Shown here: piece by piece, positions 35,560 to 43,606 of the stretch
How the letters are laid out: each line of letters starts with the position of its first letter
Numbering within the stretch: position 1 is the stretch's first letter
DNA from: Saccharibacillus nicotianae
GTDB taxonomy: Bacteria; Bacillota; Bacilli; Paenibacillales; Paenibacillaceae
DNA: 64,000 bases
Direction: 5' to 3'
Assembly: GCF_042681745.1 (NCBI RefSeq)
Contig: NZ_JBHUGF010000010.1
Coordinates: forward strand, 1,178,001-1,242,000
Program-made: the position numbers and the translations under genes
Notes under the pieces: generated by a model
Database searches by the model: none
The model's input: only the letters and a program-made list of their open reading frames with translations
Told to the model about the DNA's origin: nothing

Positions 35560-35966
35560 TGAAGAAAAGCGGCATTTTGAATAGTCATATTGCTAAAGTA
35601 TTAGCTGATCTTGGACATACCGATTATATTGTGATTGCAGATATAGGATTACCTGTACCGGATGGAGTGTCTAAGATTGATCTTGCTCTTACGTATGGAG
35701 TGCCTAGCTTTCGGGATGTTGTTCATGTGATCTCGGAAGATATGGAGATTGAACAGATTACAATCGCAGAAGAGATGGTAGAACAGAATCCAGATACCTT
35801 TTTATATATGCAAGATAAGTTCGCAACTATTCCATTATCCAGATGCAGTCATGAACAATTCAAGCAATACTGTCAAAAAGCGAAAGTGATTATTCGTACT
35901 GGTGAATCCAGACCGTATGCGAATTGCATTTTGCATGCAGGTGTTTATTTTGGCGCAACAGAGTAG
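35559..35966 (+). CDS. rbsD: D-ribose pyranase RbsD
   Basis: Interconverts beta-ribopyranose and beta-ribofuranose, so that imported ribose can be phosphorylated by RbsK. Seen: MKKSGILNSHIAKVLADLGHTDYIVIADIGLPVP with the conserved catalytic His (GH.D), and the closing VIIRTGESRPYANCILHAGVYFG. 135 residues, as expected. Its start overlaps the rbsK stop (TAATG). Confidence 0.95.
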   Translation: MKKSGILNSHIAKVLADLGHTDYIVIADIGLPVPDGVSKIDLALTYGVPSFRDVVHVISEDMEIEQITIAEEMVEQNPDTFLYMQDKFATIPLSRCSHEQFKQYCQKAKVIIRTGESRPYANCILHAGVYFGATE

Positions 35967-36027
35967 TAGAAGAGCATGCTAATTATAGGGCATAAATAGT
36001 ACAACAGATTTAAAGGAGGCATTGTCT

Positions 36028-37509
36028 ATGCAGATTCAAATGAATGGTATTTACAAATCCTTCGGTACAAACCAAGTCTTGAGCGGAGTCGATTTTGATC
36101 TCCGCACAGGCGAAGTTCATGCACTGATGGGTGAAAATGGAGCGGGCAAGTCAACATTAATGAATATTTTGATTGGTCTGCATGAGCGTGATCAAGGTAC
36201 GATTGTGATCGATGGACAAGAGACATATTTTGATAATCCCAAAGTAGCTGAACAAAAAGGGATCGCTTTTATTCATCAGGAGCTTAATATCTGGCGTGAT
36301 ATGACCGTACTTGAAAATTTATTTATCGGTAAAGAGATGACATCCAAATGGGGTTTACTGAATACCAAACAAATGAAAACGCTAGCAAAAGAGCAATTTC
36401 GTAAATTAGCCGTCGATTTGCCTTTGCAAGGCGAAGCAGGAGATTGTTCTGTTGGACAACAACAAATGATCGAGATCGCCAAAGCGTTAATGACAGACGC
36501 GAAAGTAATCGTTATGGATGAACCGACTGCGGCATTAACCGAGCGTGAAATTCAAAAGCTATTCGAAGTCATTGTAGCGCTCAAAAAAGAGGGAGTATCG
36601 ATCGTATACATTTCGCACAGAATGGAAGAAATATTTGCGATTTGTGATCGAATTACGATTATGCGCGATGGCAAAACAGTCGATACCAAAGAAATTCCAC
36701 ATACTCATTTTGATGAAGTCGTTAAAAAAATGGTAGGTCGTGAATTGACAGAACGGTATCCTGCTCGTACACCGCAACGTGGCGAAGTGATTTTGGAAGT
36801 GAAAAACGCCAGTAAAAAAGGTCAATTCCAGAACGTAAGCTTCACCGTACATGCAGGAGAAATTGTAGGATTTTCCGGCTTAATGGGGTCGGGACGGACA
36901 GAGATTATGCGTACGTTGTTTGGACTTGATAAGCTAGATAGCGGAGAAATCTGGATACGCGGTAAAAAAGTAAATATTCGCAGACCTGATGATGCAGTGA
37001 AGCATAGTATAGGCTTTATTACAGAAGATCGTAAAGATGAAGGATTAGTGCTTGATTTTTCTATTCGTGAAAATATGGCGCTACCTAACTTATTTAGTTT
37101 CTCTTCCAAAGGATTTATTTCCAGTAAAAAAGAAGCCGAATTTGTAGATACATTGATCAAACGCTTGCAAGTAAAAACACAATCTGCGGAGACACCTGCA
37201 CGTAGTCTATCCGGTGGTAATCAGCAAAAAATCGTTATCGCTAAATGGATTGGTATCGGCCCAAGTGTTTTGATTTTGGACGAACCTACCCGCGGAGTCG
37301 ATGTAGGAGCAAAGCGTGAAATTTATCAATTGATGAATGAACTAACAGATCGTGGTGTAGCGATTATTATGGTGTCTTCTGAATTGCCAGAAGTACTTGG
37401 AATGAGTGATCGCATTGTAGTCGTCCATGAAGGCAAGATTAGTGGCGAACTATCCAGTCAAGAAGCTACACAGGAAAATATTATGACGTTAGCTACAGGA
37501 GGACAGTAA
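36028..37509 (+). CDS. rbsA: ribose ABC transporter ATPase RbsA
   Basis: Double-domain ATPase of the ribose importer. First half: Walker A GENGAGKST, signature region VGQQQMIEIAKAL, Walker B VIVMDEPTAALTE. Second half: degenerate P-loop GLMGSGRTE, then LSGGNQQKIVIAKW and VLILDEPTRGVDVGAK. 493 residues. Start at ATG 36028, because AAAGGAGG ends 8 nt upstream; the in-frame TTG at 36022 is too close to it. It works with RbsC and RbsB downstream. Confidence 0.94.
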   Translation: MQIQMNGIYKSFGTNQVLSGVDFDLRTGEVHALMGENGAGKSTLMNILIGLHERDQGTIVIDGQETYFDNPKVAEQKGIAFIHQELNIWRDMTVLENLFIGKEMTSKWGLLNTKQMKTLAKEQFRKLAVDLPLQGEAGDCSVGQQQMIEIAKALMTDAKVIVMDEPTAALTEREIQKLFEVIVALKKEGVSIVYISHRMEEIFAICDRITIMRDGKTVDTKEIPHTHFDEVVKKMVGRELTERYPARTPQRGEVILEVKNASKKGQFQNVSFTVHAGEIVGFSGLMGSGRTEIMRTLFGLDKLDSGEIWIRGKKVNIRRPDDAVKHSIGFITEDRKDEGLVLDFSIRENMALPNLFSFSSKGFISSKKEAEFVDTLIKRLQVKTQSAETPARSLSGGNQQKIVIAKWIGIGPSVLILDEPTRGVDVGAKREIYQLMNELTDRGVAIIMVSSELPEVLGMSDRIVVVHEGKISGELSSQEATQENIMTLATGGQ

Positions 37510-37510
37510 T

Positions 37511-38479
37511 ATGACAACAATAACGAAAGAAAAACCAGAGAAAAATTTCAAATTATCAAATGTAACCCAAAAGCTTGGGCCGTTGCTTGGATTTATTATT
37601 CTAGTCATTATTGTATCGGTATTGAATCCAGACTTTTTGGAACCGCTTAATATTTTGAATCTGTTACGTCAGGTTGCAATTAATGCGCTGATTGCTTTTG
37701 GTATGACTTTTGTTATTTTGACAGGCGGTATTGATCTATCGGTTGGTTCGATTCTAGCTTTATCCAGTGCTTTTGTAGCGAACCTGATGTTAGCAGGCGT
37801 TGATCCAATCTTAGCGATTATTATCGGATGCGCAGCAGGTGGCGTGATGGGTATGGTCAATGGACTGATGATCACCAAAGGTAAAATGGCTCCATTTATC
37901 GCTACACTAGCAACAATGACGATATTCCGCGGACTTACTCTAGTATATACAAATGGTAATCCTATCACAGGACTTGGCGATAGTATGGCATTTCAATTAT
38001 TCGGACGTGGCTATTTCTTAGGGATTCCTGTACCTGCAATTACGATGGCAATCACATTTATCGTATTGTGGGTGATATTGCACAAAACTCCATTTGGTCG
38101 TAAAACATATGCAATCGGTGGTAATGAAAAAGCAGCTATCGTATCCGGTATCAAAGTACCACGTGTTAAAATTATGATTTACTCCCTAGCAGGTGCATTA
38201 TCTGCATTAGCAGGAGCAATCTTAACTTCCCGTCTTAATTCAGCACAACCAACAGCAGGTACCTCTTATGAGTTGGATGCTATTGCAGCAGTTGTACTAG
38301 GAGGAACAAGTCTTTCTGGTGGACGTGGACGAATCGTAGGAACACTGATTGGTGCGCTGATTATCGGTACATTGAATAACGGTCTGAATTTGTTAGGTGT
38401 ATCTTCGTTCTATCAAATGGTTGTAAAAGGGATCGTTATTGTAATTGCCGTCTTGATTGATCGCAAAAAATCTGCATAA
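37511..38479 (+). CDS. rbsC: ribose ABC transporter permease RbsC
   Basis: Integral permease of the ribose importer (322 residues, eight or more helices). Seen: FGMTFVILTGGIDLSVGSILALSSA, typical of BPD_transp_2 sugar permeases, and LAGAILTSRLNSAQPTAGTSYELDAIAAVVLGGTSLSGGRG, the family hallmark. It starts 1 nt after the rbsA stop with AGGAGGA in the rbsA end. Confidence 0.94.
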   Translation: MTTITKEKPEKNFKLSNVTQKLGPLLGFIILVIIVSVLNPDFLEPLNILNLLRQVAINALIAFGMTFVILTGGIDLSVGSILALSSAFVANLMLAGVDPILAIIIGCAAGGVMGMVNGLMITKGKMAPFIATLATMTIFRGLTLVYTNGNPITGLGDSMAFQLFGRGYFLGIPVPAITMAITFIVLWVILHKTPFGRKTYAIGGNEKAAIVSGIKVPRVKIMIYSLAGALSALAGAILTSRLNSAQPTAGTSYELDAIAAVVLGGTSLSGGRGRIVGTLIGALIIGTLNNGLNLLGVSSFYQMVVKGIVIVIAVLIDRKKSA

Positions 38480-38513
38480 TCCGTTGATTTTAAAAGGAAA
38501 AGAGGAATCCAGT

Positions 38514-39440
38514 ATGAAAAAAGTTATATCGTTGCTTGCTGTAGTTATGACCGTTATTTTACTAGCAGGTTGTTCACTTCAACCTCCAGCATGGGCAAAA
38601 TCAAAAAAATCAGCAAATGCAGGCGAAATTAAGATTGGTCTGTCTGTATCTACTTTAAATAATCCATTTTTTGTATCACTTAAAGACGGTGTAGTGAAAG
38701 AAGCCAAAAAGCTAAACATTGAAGTGATTGTAGTCGATGCGCAAAATGATTCAGCTAAGCAAAGTAATGATGTCGATGATCTGATTCAGCAAGGGGTAGA
38801 TGCATTGTTAATTAACCCGACTGATTCAGCAGCGATCTCTGCCGCGGTTCAATCTGCCAATACATTAGATATTCCTGTCGTTACGTTAGATCGTTCTGCG
38901 GACAAAGGAGATGTCAAAGCATTGGTCGCTTCTGATAATGTCAAAGGTGGCAAAATGGCGGCTGAATATATTGTCAAAGAATTAGGCAAAGATGCTAAAG
39001 TGATCGAATTACAAGGTGTACCGGGTGCATCGGCTACTCGTGAACGTGGTAAAGGGTTCCATGATATCGCAGATAAAGAATTGGATGTAGTCGCTAGCCA
39101 AGCAGCAGATTTTGACCGTACAAAAGGTCTAACGGTTATGGAAAATCTACTTCAAGGCAATCCAGATGTACAAGCAGTATTTGCTCATAACGATGAAATG
39201 GCACTTGGTGCGATTGAAGCAATCCAAAGTTCAGGCAAAGATATTCCTGTGATCGGCTTCGATGGTAATGAAGATGCACTAAATTCGATCAAAGATGGAA
39301 AATTGACGGCTACAGTCGCTCAACAACCTGAACTGATCGGACAAATGGCTGTGGATGCTGCTCGCGATGTTCTTCAAGGTAAAACGGTTGAAAAATCGAT
39401 TCCAGCTCCTTTGAAATTAGTAACAAAAGAAGATCAATAA
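38514..39440 (+). CDS. rbsB: ribose-binding lipoprotein RbsB
   Basis: Captures ribose outside the cell for RbsAC. Start at ATG 38514 (AGAGGAAT ribosome site), because it gives a lipoprotein signal with LLAGC (Cys20); an earlier in-frame start would overlap rbsC. Seen: the periplasmic-binding fold IKIGLSVSTLNNPFFVSLKDG, QQGVDALLINPTDSAAISAAV, AVFAHNDEMALGAIEAIQ and VIGFDGNEDALNSI. 308 residues. It is the last gene of the operon, followed by a terminator. Confidence 0.94.
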   Translation: MKKVISLLAVVMTVILLAGCSLQPPAWAKSKKSANAGEIKIGLSVSTLNNPFFVSLKDGVVKEAKKLNIEVIVVDAQNDSAKQSNDVDDLIQQGVDALLINPTDSAAISAAVQSANTLDIPVVTLDRSADKGDVKALVASDNVKGGKMAAEYIVKELGKDAKVIELQGVPGASATRERGKGFHDIADKELDVVASQAADFDRTKGLTVMENLLQGNPDVQAVFAHNDEMALGAIEAIQSSGKDIPVIGFDGNEDALNSIKDGKLTATVAQQPELIGQMAVDAARDVLQGKTVEKSIPAPLKLVTKEDQ

Positions 39441-39462
39441 GTGAAATAAGAAGAATAAGCTC

Positions 39463-39497
39463 AAAGGAGATCAATTATAAATTGATCTCCTTTTTTT
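39463..39497 (+). terminator. intrinsic terminator of the rbs operon
   Basis: AAAGGAGATCAAT (39463-39475) pairs with ATTGATCTCCTTT (39481-39493), with a short loop and seven T's. Confidence 0.9.
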
Positions 39498-39587
39498 GTA
39501 TGATTATAGGTTTTAAGTAAGCTGTATCAATTCATATGAAATGTGTAATAAGCAACTACTACATATAAAATCTTCGAAAATATGTTC

Positions 39588-39618
39588 TTGACCCGGAGTG
39601 AACTCAGGGATGTAATAT
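39588..39618 (+). promoter_or_regulatory. MerR-type promoter of cassette 1 (19-bp spacer)
   Basis: TTGACC (39588-39593) and TAATAT (39613-39618) are separated by 19 bp, the overlong spacing diagnostic of MerR-activated promoters. The spacer carries an imperfect palindrome (39592-39609, seven of nine pairs) with core GGAGT..ACTC. Confidence 0.75.
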
Positions 39619-39649
39619 GGATCTATAGAGAAAAGAAAGTGGTGATGAT

Positions 39650-40000
39650 ATGAATAAAGTGAATGCCTTAAAACAAACTTCGGACATAACAGGGTTAAGC
39701 AAAGATACTATCCTCTATTATGAAAAAATCGGGCTGATTCCACCTGTTTTACGTAATGAAGTAGGGTATCGGATATATAGTACAGATGATGTGGACAAGC
39801 TTCATGTAATAGCTTGTCTCAAAAAGACTGGAATGTCCTTAGAAAATATAAAAGTCTATATGCAAATCTGCACATCTGAAGGTAGACATACTATGCTTGA
39901 GAACTACAAAATCACATTAGAGCAACAAATGACAGAGTTACAAAAAATAATCGATATCAAACTCAAAAAAATGAAAGTTACAAAAAAAATGGAGGAATAA
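39650..40000 (+). CDS. MerR family regulator (cassette 1)
   Basis: DNA-distorting regulator of 116 residues. Seen: winged helix ALKQTSDITGLSKDTILYYEKIGLIPPVLRNEVGYRIYSTDDVDKLHVI, then the dimerisation coiled coil ending in a Lys-rich tail. There is no sizeable effector domain; the cysteines in VIACLKK and QICTSE are possible sensor residues. It is encoded 2 nt before an SDR gene and downstream of a 19-bp-spacer promoter, so it most likely controls its own operon. The AdhR/NmlR branch of MerR, which responds to aldehydes and electrophiles, is a plausible relative. Confidence 0.88.
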   Translation: MNKVNALKQTSDITGLSKDTILYYEKIGLIPPVLRNEVGYRIYSTDDVDKLHVIACLKKTGMSLENIKVYMQICTSEGRHTMLENYKITLEQQMTELQKIIDIKLKKMKVTKKMEE

Positions 40001-40002
40001 AA

Positions 40003-40713
40003 ATGAAATCTAAAACGATTGCACTTGTTACAGGAGCTAATAAAGGAATCGGAAAAGCGATTGTAAAAGGTCTAGCGAACCAGGGAATCACGGTACTACT
40101 AGGGTCTAGAAATTCAGAACGTGGTCTAAATGCTGTAGCTGATCTAAAAAATGATGGCGACATTTATTTTTTAGAAATTGATGTTACTAATCCAACTTCT
40201 ATTGAAGCAGCGTATCAAAAAATTGAGAGCACTTATGGACATTTAGATATTTTAGTTAATAATGCAGGTGTTGCTGCTTCACGATCGAAGCCAGGAGAAG
40301 CAGATGTAATTGAATTTAAAAAAGTTTATGAAACGAATGTATTTGGAGTCGTTGCTGTTATCAATTCGATGTTACCCTTAATTCGAAAATCTTCGTCTGG
40401 AAGAATTGTTAATGTATCTAGTTTAAGAGGATCACTTGGTGATGAAGGAGCATTTATTGGACAACCTTCAATTTCATATTCATCTTCAAAGACTGCACTC
40501 AATGCACTGACTGTTCATTATGCTAAAGAATTAGCAAGTGTAGGTATAAAAGTAAATTCAGCAGCACCAGGTCATGTAGCAACCGATTTCAATGATTTTA
40601 AAGGTAAGCGTACCCCTGAAGAAGGAGCTGCTATTGCTATTCATCTGGCAACTCTTGATCAATCAGGACCTACAGGTGGATTTTTTGATGACAATGGAAA
40701 TATAAAATGGTGA
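40003..40713 (+). CDS. SDR family oxidoreductase (cassette 1)
   Basis: NAD(P)-dependent short-chain dehydrogenase of the carbonyl-reductase group, 236 residues. Seen: TGANKGIGKAI, NNAG, catalytic Ser in VNVSSLRGS, YSSSKTAL (YxxxK) and the C-terminal GPTGGFFDDNGNIKW. That last segment nearly repeats the end of the second SDR at 42233, so the two are paralogues. It is translated directly after the MerR gene (2-nt gap, ribosome site GGAGGA in its tail). The substrate is probably a reactive aldehyde or ketone, inferred from the MerR partner. Confidence 0.9.
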   Translation: MKSKTIALVTGANKGIGKAIVKGLANQGITVLLGSRNSERGLNAVADLKNDGDIYFLEIDVTNPTSIEAAYQKIESTYGHLDILVNNAGVAASRSKPGEADVIEFKKVYETNVFGVVAVINSMLPLIRKSSSGRIVNVSSLRGSLGDEGAFIGQPSISYSSSKTALNALTVHYAKELASVGIKVNSAAPGHVATDFNDFKGKRTPEEGAAIAIHLATLDQSGPTGGFFDDNGNIKW

Positions 40714-40874
40714 ATAATTAAAAATATTAAAAAAATAGCTATTGAGTATGTAACGGGAATTATATGTATAAAGTATATAATTCTAGCTGCTAAACAATTC
40801 TCACATCAAATGAAGTATAATCATTAGTAGTAGATCATGAAAGATAGTAAATCTTAAAGAAGGAGATCAATAGT

Positions 40875-42014
40875 ATGCTAATTATTTTGATGCTCGCTTG
40901 TATCATTGTAGGCTTAATGACTACACATACGTATAGGCGAAAATCTGATATGCCTACAGCCGCGGGAAGTATACTGATGGTTGGAGGGATTTTTATACAA
41001 GGAGCATGGAGTGAGCTCACAGGATTATCTGTGTATTCGTATGCGACTTCTATATTTGTAATCATATTGATTGCTATTTGGATTTATTTGCTTCTTGGTT
41101 ATATTACTTCGATTCGTAAAGATGAATTTTATGCTATACATTTAGCTGATCCTGTTGGACGCTTTGCGATAGGAACATGGATTGCAGGAACATCTATTTT
41201 ATTAATAACGATCTATACTTCGTTTCCATCTTCATGGGTATATGAGACAGTGTTGATTGTAGCGGTAATGATGATCGGATTATGGATCTTCTTTATGTAC
41301 TGGGTTGGCAAAAGTATGATCGATATCGCTAGAATGCAAGGTGGACGACATGTACATGGTATTATTTTGCTCGCCACAGTAGCCACTCAATCGATAGCCA
41401 TGTTGCTGTATGATATTTTTGGACATAGTGAAGCGATGTTGATTATTTGCCGTCTACTGATTGGATGGGGATTGATCTTGTATGTAGGATTAGCCAGCTT
41501 AATGATCTATCGCTATATACGATATGCGTGGAATACAGCAGATCAATCACAAAGCAACAATGTAATGATGTATGGAGCACTAGCGATTACAGGTGTAGCT
41601 GTGATCGAAACGTCTAGCTGGACGCTGGATGCAGTATCTATATTATGGTGGATAACATTAGGCATTTTACTTGTTGTGGAATGTATTGAAATGATTCGTG
41701 CAGTGATGAGAATCAAACGACATGGCTGGAAAACAGCGGTCGGTACGTATGATGTGACTCAATGGAGCCGAATATTTACACTGGGTATATTTAATTTATT
41801 CACATGGCGGCTGATCATAATTAACCAGAGTACTCTTGTTCAGCAACCTGTATCGCCTCTACAAAGTGGAATCGTGATGATTACAGCATGGATTACAGTG
41901 TTATTATTAATCTGGCAATGTGTACTATCTATCGAAGCATACAGACATCGTACTGTAGTGGTAGAATTGCCTGTTCAACGGATACCTCATGTACATTCGC
42001 GAAAAGTAAAATAA
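40875..42014 (+). CDS. multi-spanning membrane protein of unknown function
   Basis: 379 residues with about ten to eleven hydrophobic helices in regular alternation (for example LIILMLACIIVGLMTTHTY, SIFVIILIAIWIYLLLGYI, VLIVAVMMIGLWIFFMYWVGKSM, VMITAWITVLLLIWQCVLSI). The general look is that of a C4-dicarboxylate/TDT-type or tellurite-resistance transporter, but no family signature is certain. AGAAGGAG before ATG 40875 supports the start. It lies between two paralogous MerR/SDR cassettes. A 15-bp hairpin follows. Confidence 0.75.
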   Translation: MLIILMLACIIVGLMTTHTYRRKSDMPTAAGSILMVGGIFIQGAWSELTGLSVYSYATSIFVIILIAIWIYLLLGYITSIRKDEFYAIHLADPVGRFAIGTWIAGTSILLITIYTSFPSSWVYETVLIVAVMMIGLWIFFMYWVGKSMIDIARMQGGRHVHGIILLATVATQSIAMLLYDIFGHSEAMLIICRLLIGWGLILYVGLASLMIYRYIRYAWNTADQSQSNNVMMYGALAITGVAVIETSSWTLDAVSILWWITLGILLVVECIEMIRAVMRIKRHGWKTAVGTYDVTQWSRIFTLGIFNLFTWRLIIINQSTLVQQPVSPLQSGIVMITAWITVLLLIWQCVLSIEAYRHRTVVVELPVQRIPHVHSRKVK

Positions 42015-42021
42015 TAGGCAT

Positions 42022-42070
42022 ATAGAAATAACGAATCTTCTTTTATAGTAAGTAAATTCGTTATTTCTAT
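42022..42070 (+). terminator. hairpin after the membrane protein gene
   Basis: ATAGAAATAACGAAT (42022-42036) and ATTCGTTATTTCTAT (42056-42070) are a perfect 15-bp stem. The T-run is poor, so it may be a terminator or a transcript-end stabiliser. Confidence 0.55.
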
Positions 42071-42158
42071 ATTATCCATTGTCCCTAATCACGTCTAATG
42101 ATGTATAACATAGTTACTCTCTTACTGCTATATTAGAACAACGTTTGAAATCTTATGA

Positions 42159-42189
42159 TTGACTTGGAGTATACTCCAAGTTGTACAGT
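42159..42189 (+). promoter_or_regulatory. MerR-type promoter and operator of cassette 2 (19-bp spacer)
   Basis: TTGACT (42159-42164), a 19-bp spacer and TACAGT (42184-42189). The spacer holds a perfect 20-bp palindrome (42162-42181) with core GGAGTATACTCC. This is a textbook MerR-family operator and shares its core with the cassette 1 promoter. Confidence 0.88.
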
Positions 42190-42232
42190 AGATGTAGCAC
42201 AACTAATCTATTTCAGAAAAGAGGCTACATTT

Positions 42233-42961
42233 ATGAGTCAAGCTAAAACTGTTTTAATTACAGGCGCTAATAAAGGAATCGGTTATGAGACGGCACAACA
42301 ATTAGGTCGTCAAGGATATATTGTATTTATAGGAGCTCGTGATGAGTCTCGCGGACAGACGGCTGTAGAGCAATTGTTACAACAAGGAATAGAAGCTCAT
42401 TTTGTATTGCTGGATGTTACCAATTCTTCAACAATTCAATCTGCTGTTCATCAAATCGAACAACAATCAGGATCATTAGATGTATTGATTAATAATGCAG
42501 GTGTTTCAATAGACGAGATGTCCCCGCCTAGTCAATATAAAGTAGAAAATATGCGTAAGGTATATGATACTAATGTATTTGCAGTCGTGGAATTAACACA
42601 ACAATTATTACCTTTATTACAAAAATCTTCAGCAGGACGTATCGTCAATGTATCGAGTGGACTCGGTTCGATAACTCAAAATAGCGATCCGAATTACGAA
42701 TATGCTGCTTTTAACGGACTGGCTTACTCTAGTTCCAAAGCAAGTTTGAATGCGGTAACTGTGATGTTTGCCAAAGAATTTAAAGATACAGCACTCAAAA
42801 TCAATGCTGCTGATCCAGGATACACTGCTACTGACTTTAATGGTCATACAGGTCCTCGTTCTGTAGAACAAGCAGCTACTATTATTGTAAAACTCGCTAC
42901 ATTAGATGAAGATGGGCCAACAGGACAATTTTTTGATGAAAATGGAATTGTTCCTTGGTGA
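42233..42961 (+). CDS. SDR family oxidoreductase (cassette 2)
   Basis: Paralogue of the SDR at 40003, 242 residues. Seen: TGANKGIGYETAQQLG, NNAG, VNVSSGLGS, YSSSKASL and the C-terminal GPTGQFFDENGIVPW. Start at ATG 42233 (AAGAGGCT upstream, mature-type N terminus MSQAKTVLITGANKG). A longer frame from 42155 would run through the operator and is not the true start. It is the first gene of the cassette, with the MerR gene 30 nt downstream. A carbonyl-reducing detoxification role is inferred. Confidence 0.9.
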   Translation: MSQAKTVLITGANKGIGYETAQQLGRQGYIVFIGARDESRGQTAVEQLLQQGIEAHFVLLDVTNSSTIQSAVHQIEQQSGSLDVLINNAGVSIDEMSPPSQYKVENMRKVYDTNVFAVVELTQQLLPLLQKSSAGRIVNVSSGLGSITQNSDPNYEYAAFNGLAYSSSKASLNAVTVMFAKEFKDTALKINAADPGYTATDFNGHTGPRSVEQAATIIVKLATLDEDGPTGQFFDENGIVPW

Positions 42962-42991
42962 TATCCAATCTCAATCAAGGAGATCATAATT

Positions 42992-43441
42992 ATGAGCATA
43001 ACTAATATTCCTGAACCGTATACAACGATTAAACAGGCTTCTGAATTAACAGGTCTAAGTGAAGATACAATTCGGTATTATGAAAAATTAGGGTTATTGC
43101 CTTATGCAGATCGTCAGCCGAATGGACATCGAACTTATAATAAGCAACAAATTCAAGGCATTATCTTTTTGACTCGATTGAAAGCGACAGGGATGACGTT
43201 AGAGCAAATGAAGGAGTACCGGGAATTGGCAGTTACCGGTGACAGTACATTAGATACAAGATTACAGATACTTAAAGAACATCATCTTAAAGTGCAGGAA
43301 AGTATTGCACAACTGTTAGAAACACAGCGTTTTCTGGAATATACGATTGAACATTATATGGAAACAGCCCAAAATCCAGATCGTAACAGTCATGAATGTG
43401 ATGCGGTAGTCAGTGAAAGAATGTTAGCCCGTCATACGTAA
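42992..43441 (+). CDS. MerR family regulator (cassette 2)
   Basis: 149-residue MerR regulator: HTH TTIKQASELTGLSEDTIRYYEKLGLLPYADRQPNGHRTYNKQQIQGIIFL, then a long coiled coil and a 30-residue tail with one Cys (HECDAVV). AAGGAG precedes ATG 42992. Being second in the operon behind the perfect 20-bp operator implies autoregulation: the protein would activate SDR and itself on binding its effector. A single Cys in the tail could be the sensor residue, as in thiol/aldehyde-sensing members of the family, but this is inference. Confidence 0.88.
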   Translation: MSITNIPEPYTTIKQASELTGLSEDTIRYYEKLGLLPYADRQPNGHRTYNKQQIQGIIFLTRLKATGMTLEQMKEYRELAVTGDSTLDTRLQILKEHHLKVQESIAQLLETQRFLEYTIEHYMETAQNPDRNSHECDAVVSERMLARHT

Positions 43442-43457
43442 AAGTTCATTTGTATAT

Positions 43458-43500
43458 AAAAAGACGTATCCTCTTTGCAGAGAAGATACGTCTTTTTTAT
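43458..43500 (+). terminator. intrinsic terminator after cassette 2
   Basis: AAAAAGACGTATC (43458-43470) pairs with GATACGTCTTTTT (43485-43497), followed by T's. Confidence 0.88.
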
Positions 43501-43606
43501 TACTTTGTCACACTCTTTCTTGTTAGTTACCTGAAGATTGATGATCTAGTCAGCTAATCGCTCAGAAAGAGTGCAATCATAGTATCGCATTAAGGGTGAT
43601 GCTGTT

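Noticed and set aside
42155..42232. Upstream extension of the cassette 2 SDR
   Set aside because: The extension is translated promoter and operator DNA; the ribosome site and homologous N terminus place the start at 42233.
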